From: CBDCVN01 sp965223585
GTDB lineage: Bacteria; Deinococcota; Deinococci; Deinococcales; Trueperaceae
DNA length: 64,000 nucleotides
Assembly: GCA_965223585.1 (NCBI GenBank)
Contig: CBDCWW010000009.1
Coordinates: 310,001 to 374,000, forward strand
Direction of reading: 5' to 3'
Below, piece by piece: positions 36,712 to 44,861 of the stretch. Within the stretch, counting starts at the first letter, position 1; each line of letters opens with the position of its first letter. The notes under the pieces were generated by a model, which did not search any database, was not told the DNA's origin, and worked only from the letters and a program-made list of their open reading frames with translations. A program made the position numbers and the translations under genes.

Positions 36712-38608
36712 TAAGCTACTTTTTTGCCACTCTTCCACCGTAGGACGCAAGCGATTCTGCCATATCCTAAAATCCCTATCAGTATCTACCCACTCCCTAA
36801 GCTGCGGCCAACTCCGAATCAAAGTCTCATGAATAACTTCAACTGTTTCTTCTTGAGTATCCTCAGCTAGGTTTGTTGTTACTAGCCTTTCACTAGCTAG
36901 CCTAGTAACCAAGTCCCAATTTTGCTCCTTTATCTGTTTCTTAGTGCCAACTCGTCTTGTATCCTCTGTACCTTCCCCCGGCCTTACTAGTTGAGTAAAA
37001 ACATGTTTTAACCTATCACGCTCTTCTGGAGTATAGTTATTAAAAACATCTTCAGCATAACGGGCCAAAGCACCCGCAACCTCACCAATAGCTTGATAAC
37101 CTTCATGGGTTAGTTTACGCTTCTTTTGCCTGTCCCAAAGCGAAGTAAGTGCAAATTCTAATAATGGCAAACGACCAGTAACGTCCCTTTCGCCTGTACC
37201 AGTAAGTACATCATCTAAAATAGCATTGGTCAAGCCTACCTCTAATTTAACACCCTGCTTTTCAGCGGGCTTTTCTATAACTTCACACAATTCCTCACGG
37301 CTCATAGCTGTAAGCATTAGCGTGGCTTCACTAAGCTCTTGCCCAAACTCAGCATGACTTAAAGAATGATTTATAAAATCCGAACGCATAGTCAAAAGCA
37401 ACTTGAAGCGTGGTAAGGCTTTCTGTATTACCTCGACAATATGTCCTAAAAATTTGTGCTGTAAATCTTTGCTGTTTGTTAGGGTAAAGAGCTCTTCAAA
37501 TTGGTCAATAATTAGCAGTAAAGATTTATCATGTTTACCTAGAATATTTTCTATTACATCAACTAATCGAAGCTTATTGCCATCATCTTGAAAGTCCTTG
37601 GTATAATGTTTAACTTCTTTTATCTTTTCCCTTTCACTAAGTTTACCTTCTGAATAATCAATAAGTGCACCAGCTAATTTTTTAAAAGGTTCTCCGTGTG
37701 GTCTAAAACTAATTATAAGCCATTCTTCTTTACTTAACTGTGGTACCAAACCAGCAAAAACTACCGAAGACTTACCACTACCACTATTACCCACCAAAGC
37801 TACCAAGGGTTTGTCATTAATTGCTTTAAAAAGCTTTTCTGTAAACCTTCCACGACCAAAGAAGTAATCCTTGTCTTTTTCACGAAAAGCAGCTAAGCCT
37901 TTATAGGGGCAGGGGGGAATCTCTACCTCTCTTTCTAATAGTAGAGTTTCTATGTCATGAACTAACGGTTCAAAATGCTTTGATTGCAAACTTGACAAAC
38001 TGGCAGCTTGGATACTGCCAAATCCAAGAGGAGGTTCAATTAAGTCAAACAGGATTGGGATCAAAATACCACGCTTTTGACCTATAGTTGCTTCATCAAT
38101 AACCCAATTTGACTTTATTGAGTGATGTGACCAAGCTACAATCATGCAGCCAGCATATTTGAGAGCTTCGCTAATTTTATTGCGCCAATCCTGACCAGTT
38201 CTTATATATTGATCCCAAAATACAGACCAACCCTTATCTTCAAGAACATGAACAAGTAGCTCAATACGTGCTTTATCCTCATGAGCATAACTTATAAAGA
38301 TATCAAACGTCTCATCCTCGAGGGCTATTTGCTTTTGCTGAATTTTATCTTTAAATGCTAGTAATTCTGGACTGCTAGGGCTATCTTTTAGGGCAGCTTC
38401 AATGAGATTTTCTACCCAGCCTTGAGCCAGAGCTGTTTTTACTAGTTCAAAAGCATCATCCTGCAAGTTTTCTGTTGCAGAAATGGTTGGTAAGTCTTTC
38501 TCAACACCCAACTTAAGCATCTGTGCTAATTCCTGCTTGCTAGGAAAGGCTTTGATAAGTGCTAAAACTAGTTCTTTGTGTTGCTCTCCAGTTAACTCCA
38601 TAGGAGAT

Positions 38609-38614
38609 ATTATA
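38609..38614 (-). promoter_or_regulatory. TATAAT -10 box of the STAND gene (leaderless type)
   Basis: Perfect TATAAT on the minus strand ends 7 nt before ATG 38601; no SD site lies between. Transcription should start at or near the A of the ATG. The -35 is weak. Confidence 0.5.
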
Positions 38615-39280
38615 CTACAGGGTAAACACATAGTCTTGTCCCTACATAAGCGAAACAAAAACCAACCCTGTAGGGGTAGATCTATGTGTTTACCCTTCTC
38701 CTACGTAATTCTCATTCTGAAGCTCTGCTTCGGAATGCATACACAAGACGCTCTGCGTTGTTTTACATGACGCAGAGCGTCTAGGATATGGGTTCAAGTA
38801 GAATTTGGGAACCAGTGAAGGGTATTTTTGAATACTGTTGCGCTATAATAATGATAGTGGTTCAGAAAAATCTTGTATTTACCCTTTCCTGTCCTAGCCT
38901 GTCCTCGAAGTTCTCCTAGAACCTAGTGAAGGACGCAGTGAAGGAAGTATAGCGAAGGGAATGTGGCGAAGAACTAACCCAAACCTCCAAGGTTTCGCGG
39001 GGAAAACTTGTATGGACACCTAAGGGGAAGTTTATTTGAAGGAAATCCCCCTAAATACCCTTATTAAGGGACTAGGGGGGACTTAATTAGAGTAAGGGTT
39101 TTATCCGTCAAAACTGATTTGACGAAGTAGTAGATTCTATCTAAAAACGCTATAGTTTTGTGTCAGTAAAACTCCTACAACCCTTGTAGGAAACTTGCCG
39201 ATGTAACACTTATCCTAACCAGTTAAGATAGACTGTAAGAGTAAAAGTGGACCAAACAGGTTTCGAGGAGGAATGATATA
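38615..39280. other. Gene-free divergent region with palindromes
   Basis: About 660 bases, no supportable ORF. It holds a GTAGGGG-family hairpin (38669-38697), a hairpin CATTCTGAAGC/GCTTCGGAATG (38713-38737), a perfect 13-bp-stem hairpin AGACGCTCTGCGT (38746-38782), and a CCCCCTA/GGGGGA repeat (39043-39085). GAGGAGGA (39265-39272) is the SD site for the permease gene. Confidence 0.6.
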
Positions 39281-40540
39281 GTGAATACAAAACTGCAGGA
39301 GCTAGTTCAGCAACAACCTACCAGACCAGTTACTTTATTCAAGCTGGCTTGGCGCAGCCTGTGGCGACATAAAACCCGTACAACATTACTAATTCTGGTA
39401 GTAGCCTATACTACTTTTACAGTAGCTTTTGTGTGGAGCTTTAATGATGGAGCAAATGATTCAGCGGTTAGAGCACACGCTAACTACCTTGTGGCACCAG
39501 TACAGGTTTCTACTCGAGAATGGTTCATCGACCCTGATCCTGAGAATGCTATACCTAGCTTCGAATTCTTAGAAGAGTTGTCACAACTTCCTCGAGTAAC
39601 AGCAGTATCCCCCAGACTAGAGTTTCAGGCCTTGATTAGTTCAGCCTACACTGCCGAGGGTGCTTTGGTTAAAGGCGTTGACCCAGAAGGGGAGACCCTA
39701 GTTAGCAAGTTGGCTGAAGGCGTTGGCGAAGGGCGTTGGTTGCAGGGCTCTGGCGAGGTGGTTTTAGGTTACAAGTTAGCTGAACGTATTGATGCTCGCA
39801 TTGGTGAGCGCATAGTGTTGGACACTGCTTCACAAGCTGGACCACAAGCAGCAGGGCTTAAGGTAGTAGGTCTTATGAAGGCCTTTATTCCTAGCATAGA
39901 TGAGGGGGCAGTACTTATTAGTTTGGAGGAAGCTCGAGCACTCACAGGAGTGCAAACTGCTACCACCATTGCTTTAGCATCACCTTGGGGTAGAGAAGCT
40001 GCTTTAGCCAAAGATGCACAGGGAGTTTTACCAGAAGGCTTACGTGCTGATGGTGTCTGGGAGCTTTTGGGTGCACTTAAAGTAGACATTGAACAAGAAG
40101 ACCAATTTATGGTATTTTTTGGTTTACTATTCAGTTTGGTGGGTGCTTTTGCAGTGGCTAGCGCTGTTCTGGTCAGTGTAATTGAACGCACTCGAGAATT
40201 TGGCATAATTTCTGCTTTAGGACTTTCACCTCGAGCACTCGCCCTGATGGTCACCCTAGAATCAGTTTTTACAGCTATTTTGGGCTGGTTAGCGGGGCTT
40301 GTTGTCGGTTACGGACTTATCTGGTATTTTGCTACTCACAATGTATTGGGAGAACTTTTTCAGGAAGTGCTTGCAGCTTTTCCAGCAATCGGGATGACCT
40401 CGGAAATCTACGCTGCTTTAGATCCAATATACGCGCTTTATGCCACAGCTACAGTAGCTTTTGCAGCCCTCTTTGCAATTTTAGTTCCTGCTCGGCGAGT
40501 TCTTAGGCTTAAGCCTAGCGAGGCTATGAAAATAGATTAA
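39281..40540 (+). CDS. ABC3-type (FtsX/MacB-like) permease, first
   Basis: 419 residues from GTG with GAGGAGGA 8 nt upstream. One N-terminal TM (TLLILVVAYTTFTVAFVW), a large extracytoplasmic domain (about 60-270, SPRLEFQALISSAYTAEGAL), then three TM helices with the FtsX signature SVIERTREFGIISALGLSPR and an RVLRLKPSEAMKID end. It works with the second permease and the ATPase at 42266 as a LolCDE/MacB-like transporter; lipoprotein or peptide export is possible. Two repeat elements and a small ORF now separate the two permease genes. Confidence 0.88.
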   Translation: MNTKLQELVQQQPTRPVTLFKLAWRSLWRHKTRTTLLILVVAYTTFTVAFVWSFNDGANDSAVRAHANYLVAPVQVSTREWFIDPDPENAIPSFEFLEELSQLPRVTAVSPRLEFQALISSAYTAEGALVKGVDPEGETLVSKLAEGVGEGRWLQGSGEVVLGYKLAERIDARIGERIVLDTASQAGPQAAGLKVVGLMKAFIPSIDEGAVLISLEEARALTGVQTATTIALASPWGREAALAKDAQGVLPEGLRADGVWELLGALKVDIEQEDQFMVFFGLLFSLVGAFAVASAVLVSVIERTREFGIISALGLSPRALALMVTLESVFTAILGWLAGLVVGYGLIWYFATHNVLGELFQEVLAAFPAIGMTSEIYAALDPIYALYATATVAFAALFAILVPARRVLRLKPSEAMKID

Positions 40541-40563
40541 CCATTACTTCAAAGGAAATTAAT

Positions 40564-40713
40564 ATGGAAGAAATTCGAATCTGCTCTCAATCCAAAATCT
40601 CTAAGAGCCCTGCTGAGGTTTTATGGGCATCAATCGTAGGGGTTCAAAATCTTGAACCCCTACACCACGTGCTCCATGACAGGCGTTTTCATTCATCATA
40701 TGGTGTTTTATAA
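40564..40713 (+). CDS. Possible 49-residue ORF containing a palindromic repeat
   Basis: ATG 40564 has AAAGGA 7 nt upstream and 49 sense codons follow. The middle is encoded by the palindrome GTAGGGGTTCAA...TTGAACCCCTAC (40636-40663), read as VGVQNLEPL. The N-terminal part (MEEIRICSQSKISKSPAEVL) has no family I know. It may be a gene remnant into which the repeat inserted. Confidence 0.3.
   Translation: MEEIRICSQSKISKSPAEVLWASIVGVQNLEPLHHVLHDRRFHSSYGVL
40636..40663. repeat. GTAGGGG palindromic repeat inside the small ORF
   Basis: 28-bp palindrome with 12-bp perfect arms, GTAGGGGTTCAA and its complement, around a 4-nt centre. Same family as 15545-15574. Confidence 0.6.
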
Positions 40714-40861
40714 ATAACGTGGGAATAATCAGGCACGTTAACTTGCACGTTTAGCAGCTTTTCTTTAGTGATTTCAATCAAAAATACATTCAAGAGAGCT
40801 GAGAATTACTGATTATAAATTTTCCTTATCTGGAGAGCATAACTTGTCTTTGTCTTGGTTA

Positions 40862-40944
40862 AATTCCCCCTACCCCACTTTGAAAAATTGGGGTAATAGC
40901 AAGTCAAGTCCCCCTTTTTCAAAGGGGGACTTAGGGGGATTTCA
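40862..40944. repeat. CCCCCTA/GGGGGA dispersed repeat between the permease genes
   Basis: AAATTCCCCCTACCCCACTT, an internal AATTGGGGTA, then TCCCCCTTTTTC-AAAGGGGGA and TTAGGGGGATTT form nested inverted arms. Inserted between two genes that would otherwise form one operon. Confidence 0.6.
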
Positions 40945-41004
40945 CACCGAGATCCAACCTTATGTCAAAAAGACAACTAACCTTTTAATATCTGGAGGTG
41001 AACA

Positions 41005-42258
41005 ATGCTGAGCTTAGCTTGGCGTAACATCTGGCGGCAAAAAGGCCGCAGCTTGATAACTGCTATAGTAGTGACTTTTGTAGTGACCTTTACTCTGTTC
41101 TATTTTGGCCTTTTAGAGGCTATGAAAAACGGTATGTTTCAAAGGCTTACTGAATTAAGTGGTCATATATCAATACGAGTAGATAATTGGCGTGACCAAC
41201 GTGAGTTTGAAGATCTTTTAATTGATGATGCGACTAATAAACAAATGCTGTTGGAGCAAATTATTTCGGAACAAACTGCTTTGGATCAGACTGTACAGGG
41301 TGTAGAAATAAAGGCGGTGCTTGAAGTACCTGCACTGTTGTTTGGCGAGGATCGCTCGAGAGGTATTCAGCTCTTGGGCATAAACTCTCCTGCTAGTGAA
41401 AGAGAACGGTTTACTCAAGACCACATAATTGAAGGCCGCTTACCAAACCCAGAAGCCCTAGAAGAAATTGCTTTAGGTCAAGCTCTTGCCCAAGCTCTTA
41501 AGGTTAAGTTAGGAGAAGTCGCCTATACCTTTGCACCGGGAACTGAGGGTGTAGGAGCAATGGCTTTTCAAGTAGTGGGTATACTTGATTTGCCAGAACA
41601 GTCTTTGGAAGCTCACTTCGCTTACCTATCCCTTTCTGCTGCACAAGAATTAGCAGCTCCAGATGCAGTAACTAACTTTGAGATTTATTTGCCAGAGCTG
41701 CGGCGACTAATAGATGAGGTAAATATAGAACCGCTCAAGAAAGAAATTGTTTCAGTGCTGGGCGATAATTTAGCAATAGAGAATTGGCGTGAGGCTAATC
41801 CTGCAATGTCTAGTTACATTAACATCATGGACCCTATCATCATTATTTTTGACGCACTGTTTTTTGTGCTAGCTGGTTTCTTGGTGGTGAATACTATTTA
41901 TTTGAGTGTGCTCGAGCGCATCCGTGAATTTGGTGTAATTATCTCAGTAGGGGCCACTTATTTGCAAGTAATTGGTATGGTGCTTTTGGAGAGTCTTGTG
42001 CTTGTTACCACTGGAGGGGTGTTTGGTTTTGCTGCGGGTTTGGCTATTGTGTGGCGTCTTAGTCAAGGCTTTTCCCTTCCCGGGGCAGAATCTTATGCCG
42101 AGTTTGGTTTGCCCTTACAAATGTATGCCAGTATTTCATTGGAGCAAGTCCTGATTACGCTAGCTTTTACTGTGGGAACAGCGCTTTTGGCAGCTCTGTG
42201 GCCAGCTTGGCAAGCGGGACGATTACAACCAATTGAAGCTATGAAATTTGTTGCTTAG
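41005..42258 (+). CDS. ABC3-type (FtsX/MacB-like) permease, second
   Basis: 417 residues; GGAGGTG (40994-41000) precedes ATG by 4 nt. N-terminal MLSLAWRNIWRQKGRSLITA then TM (VVTFVVTFTLFYFGLL), a large periplasm-side domain, and three C-terminal TM helices with SVLERIREFGVIISVGATYL and the end LQPIEAMKF. Partner of the first permease. The ATPase gene follows with only 7 nt between. Confidence 0.88.
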   Translation: MLSLAWRNIWRQKGRSLITAIVVTFVVTFTLFYFGLLEAMKNGMFQRLTELSGHISIRVDNWRDQREFEDLLIDDATNKQMLLEQIISEQTALDQTVQGVEIKAVLEVPALLFGEDRSRGIQLLGINSPASERERFTQDHIIEGRLPNPEALEEIALGQALAQALKVKLGEVAYTFAPGTEGVGAMAFQVVGILDLPEQSLEAHFAYLSLSAAQELAAPDAVTNFEIYLPELRRLIDEVNIEPLKKEIVSVLGDNLAIENWREANPAMSSYINIMDPIIIIFDALFFVLAGFLVVNTIYLSVLERIREFGVIISVGATYLQVIGMVLLESLVLVTTGGVFGFAAGLAIVWRLSQGFSLPGAESYAEFGLPLQMYASISLEQVLITLAFTVGTALLAALWPAWQAGRLQPIEAMKFVA

Positions 42259-42265
42259 GAGGATG

Positions 42266-42973
42266 CATATGGAACCCATCTTAAGAACCGAAAATCTAAC
42301 CAAAATCTACAAGCTAGGTAATGTTGAAACAGCAGCCTTACGCGGTGTGGATTTTGAAGTCCATCAAGGTGAATTTACTGCTATAGTAGGGCCTTCGGGT
42401 AGTGGTAAGAGTACTCTTTTACATTTACTAGGCGGATTGGACAAGCCAACCTTAGGCAAAATCTGGCTAGAAGATAAGCGTGTTGATAGGCTTAGATCAA
42501 TCCAACTAGCTGGCCTGCGGCTCAAGTACATTGGTTTCGTTTTTCAAGCCTATAACCTGATCCATGTGCTCACTGCTCTTGAAAACGCAGCCTTCGTGCT
42601 ACAACTTCAAGGTGTAAAGCGCAAGGAACGTGAGCAGCGAGGGATGGAAGCCCTTAGTGAACTAGGTATAGCTGAGCTTGCTAATAGGCGGCCCAAACAA
42701 CTTTCTGGTGGACAACAGCAGCGAGTAGCAGTGGCTAGAGCAATTGCATCCGAGCCAAAACTAATTTTGGCAGATGAGCCCACTGCCAACCTAGATTCCA
42801 AAACGGGCCTTTTGCTAATTGAGCTTATGAAACACCTCAATCAGATACACGGGGTGACTTTCCTTTTCAGCACCCACGACCCCCGACTGTTAGAACATAT
42901 ACAGCGAATTGTAACGCTCGAGGATGGGCAAATAACAAAAGATGAGGTGCGGGAAACTGAGGCTATAGCCTGA
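42266..42973 (+). CDS. ABC transporter ATP-binding protein, LolD/MacB type
   Basis: 235 residues from ATG 42266 (AGGAGG 6 nt upstream). Seen: Walker A VGPSGSGKSTLLHLLGGLDK, Q-loop VFQAYNLI, signature LSGGQQQRVAVARAIA, Walker B LILADEPTANLDS, and H-loop FSTHD. It powers the two FtsX-like permeases. The short length and the lack of a fused permease make it LolD-like rather than MacB itself. Confidence 0.92.
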   Translation, partial: HMEPILRTENLTKIYKLGNVETAALRGVDFEVHQGEFTAIVGPSGSGKSTLLHLLGGLDKPTLGKIWLEDKRVDRLRSIQLAGLRLKYIGFVFQAYNLIHVLTALENAAFVLQLQGVKRKEREQRGMEALSELGIAELANRRPKQLSGGQQQRVAVARAIASEPKLILADEPTANLDSKTGLLLIELMKHLNQIHGVTFLFSTHDPRLLEHIQRIVTLEDGQITKDEVRETEAIA

Positions 42974-43031
42974 TTTAGTAATTTGTAAATATAGATGTCA
43001 AGATAAGTTCTCGCTTTATAAACGCAAGGAA

Positions 43032-43112
43032 TGTCATCCTGAACGTAGTGAAGGATCTCTCATGCGTTAATGCCCTTAGAGATTCTTCGTCGCTATGCTC
43101 CTCAGAATGACA
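43032..43112 (+). repeat. TGTCATCCTGA dispersed repeat, diverged copy D
   Basis: Starts TGTCATCCTGAACGTAGTGA, ends CCTCAGAATGACA, with inner GAGATTCTTCG, as in copies A-C but shorter. It lies upstream of the von Willebrand lipoprotein gene and creates a spurious N-terminal extension of that frame. Confidence 0.65.
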
Positions 43113-43180
43113 TGCTCACATATGGGCTTTCTCTAGGAAAAAGCTTTTCTGGAGCACTATATGAAACAAATGGAGGTAAC

Positions 43181-44653
43181 ATGAAAAATTTATACTCACT
43201 TTTAGTAATTTTACTTTTAGCAGGATTCTTGACTGCATGCAGTACTTCAGGAAAAGTAGGTGGCATACCTAATGTACCTTCACCCGGTGGGGAACTAGGT
43301 GCTACACCGGGTGGGGTGCAAGATATGGGGTTGGCTCGAGAACTAGTAAAAAATGGTACTGTACCCCCTAAAGAAGCTTTCACAGTTGAAGGCATGTTTT
43401 CTGAATACGACTTACCTTTAGAAGGGAAAGCTTGCAAGGAGCTTTTATGTTTACGTGGTGCCTTGGGCATTGCCCCAACACTCAATGAAGAACCTTCTGC
43501 ATGGGTGCAGGTGGGTTTGTCGTCTAGTTTAGATATAGAACGTTTTGAGCGACCTAGCCTAAGCCTTGTTTTAGTTATAGATGTTTCTGGTTCAATGGGT
43601 TGGGAGTATCAAACGGTATATGAAGAGTATCAAACTCCTCTAAAAGTAGCAAAGTCACTCATAAATAAGCTTATTCCCGAATTAAATGTGCAAGACGAGG
43701 TTGCTATTGTGACTTATGGCAGCCGTGCTCACACCAATCTGGGTTTTACTTCTGGTCATAAACATGAAGATGCTAGGGGTGTTATTGATGGGTTAGAAGC
43801 TGGTGGCTCCACAGCTATGGAAGATGGTTTGCGCTTAGCTTATGAATTAATGAGTGAAGCTAGTGATAGGACTACTGAAAAACGTTTGCTGCTTTTTACC
43901 GATGTACAGCCCAATGTAGGTGCTACCACTGCAACAGAGTTTGAACGTTTAGTGCAAACTGGTGCCAATGACGGCACAAGCATAACCGTTTTTGGTGTAG
44001 GTATAGGTCTAGGTCCTGATATTTTTGAAACAATGAGTAAAGTACGTGGTGGTAATGCCTTTAGTCTTTTTGGTTCTGAAGAAATCAATAAAATTATAAA
44101 AGAAGACTGGCCATTTCTAGTTAGTCCTGTTGCTTACGATTTGTCCTTACGCTTATTACCTAGTAAGGATTTTCGTGTTGCTGAAGGCTATGGGTTTCCT
44201 ACTACTGGTGATAAAGCTGAACTTAATGTAAGTACTGTTTTCTTTAGTCGTCGTCGTGGGGCACTATTGGTGCGCCTTAGTAAGCAAAGTCGTGACTTTG
44301 AAAATCTGAGTGTACAAGGTTTACTTAGTTACGAGACGCTGGATAGGAAGCTAAAGAGCCAAAATATTGACTTAAGCTATGATGGGCAACCACTAAAAAA
44401 TGGTCACTACTATGAACAACCTAGTGTGGGTAAAACTGTAGCTTTAGGTTTACTAGTAAGCAATATGCGCAAGGCTGCTGAGATGTATAGAACAAGACGT
44501 GAAGAAGCTGTTTCTCTTATGCTAGATGCTTTAAAGCGTTTTCGTGCAGATGCTGAAAATTATCCAGAATTAAGCCAAGAGGTATCCTTTGCCCAAGCGC
44601 TTTACGAGCTTATGCGTTCTGGCGCAAAACAAGGCACACTTTATGGGCAGTAA
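43181..44653 (+). CDS. von Willebrand factor A-domain lipoprotein
   Basis: 490 residues from ATG 43181 (GGAGGT 4-5 nt upstream). Signal and lipobox: LLVILLLAGFLTAC-S. VWA domain about residues 125-310 with the MIDAS motif VIDVSGSMG, STAMEDG (Thr) and LFTDVQPNVG (Asp). The C-terminal part (YDLSLRLLPSKDFRVAEGYG onward) resembles the beta-rich and helical tail of YfbK-like VWA proteins. Membrane-anchored, extracytoplasmic, probably binding a divalent metal and a protein partner. It may act with the preceding ABC3 exporter, but 200 bp and a repeat separate them. Confidence 0.85.
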   Translation: MKNLYSLLVILLLAGFLTACSTSGKVGGIPNVPSPGGELGATPGGVQDMGLARELVKNGTVPPKEAFTVEGMFSEYDLPLEGKACKELLCLRGALGIAPTLNEEPSAWVQVGLSSSLDIERFERPSLSLVLVIDVSGSMGWEYQTVYEEYQTPLKVAKSLINKLIPELNVQDEVAIVTYGSRAHTNLGFTSGHKHEDARGVIDGLEAGGSTAMEDGLRLAYELMSEASDRTTEKRLLLFTDVQPNVGATTATEFERLVQTGANDGTSITVFGVGIGLGPDIFETMSKVRGGNAFSLFGSEEINKIIKEDWPFLVSPVAYDLSLRLLPSKDFRVAEGYGFPTTGDKAELNVSTVFFSRRRGALLVRLSKQSRDFENLSVQGLLSYETLDRKLKSQNIDLSYDGQPLKNGHYYEQPSVGKTVALGLLVSNMRKAAEMYRTRREEAVSLMLDALKRFRADAENYPELSQEVSFAQALYELMRSGAKQGTLYGQ

Positions 44654-44679
44654 AATAGGCAAGTCTGTAATTTTATTTG

Positions 44680-44765
44680 CTAGTGAACAATATACATATA
44701 CACAAGGCTGCTAAAATTTATAGACTAAGACGTGAAGAAGCTGCTTCTCTTATGCTAGATAGTTT
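44680..44765 (+). pseudogene. Remnant of the 3' part of a VWA-lipoprotein paralogue
   Basis: The stretch reads AAGGCTGCTAAAATTTATAG then ACTAAGACGTGAAGAAGCTG then CTTCTCTTATGCTAGAT and matches 44447-44523 of the VWA gene with about 80% identity by eye. No longer frame is preserved. It points to a former tandem duplicate largely deleted. Confidence 0.6.
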
Positions 44766-44861
44766 TCCATCTTATAGTACTTCAGTTTAAGGATTAACTT
44801 TTTTCTCATTATCACTCTTGCCTAGGTCTTTCTATTCTAGGAGCTGCTTCGTTAACATTTA

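Larger units (their letters stand above)
33103..38601 (-). pseudogene. EAD1-TIR-nSTAND-TM-WD40 conflict protein, split by IS-A copy 2
   Basis: The N-part (38601-36712) has 630 codons: EAD1 (residues 1-85), TIR (about 98-215, FDIFISYAHEDK, catalytic Glu in WVIDE), CPYKGLAAF linker, nSTAND NTPase with Walker A GNSGSGKSS (271-279) and Walker B LLLIIDQFEELF. The C-part (35487-33103) has a TM helix (GVSAFAVIALILACLATFSW) and 14 WD40 repeats. Removing the IS and one TTA (minus strand) restores QKSSLDNSLLLRGRQ and a 1,423-residue protein. Known: TIRs of this type degrade NAD+ when the STAND sensor oligomerises. Expected start ATG 38601. Now probably non-functional unless the parts work in trans. Confidence 0.9.

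Noticed and set aside
43070..43180. N-terminal extension of the VWA lipoprotein frame
   Set aside because: The extension is encoded by dispersed repeat copy D; the SD site and lipobox place the start at 43181.
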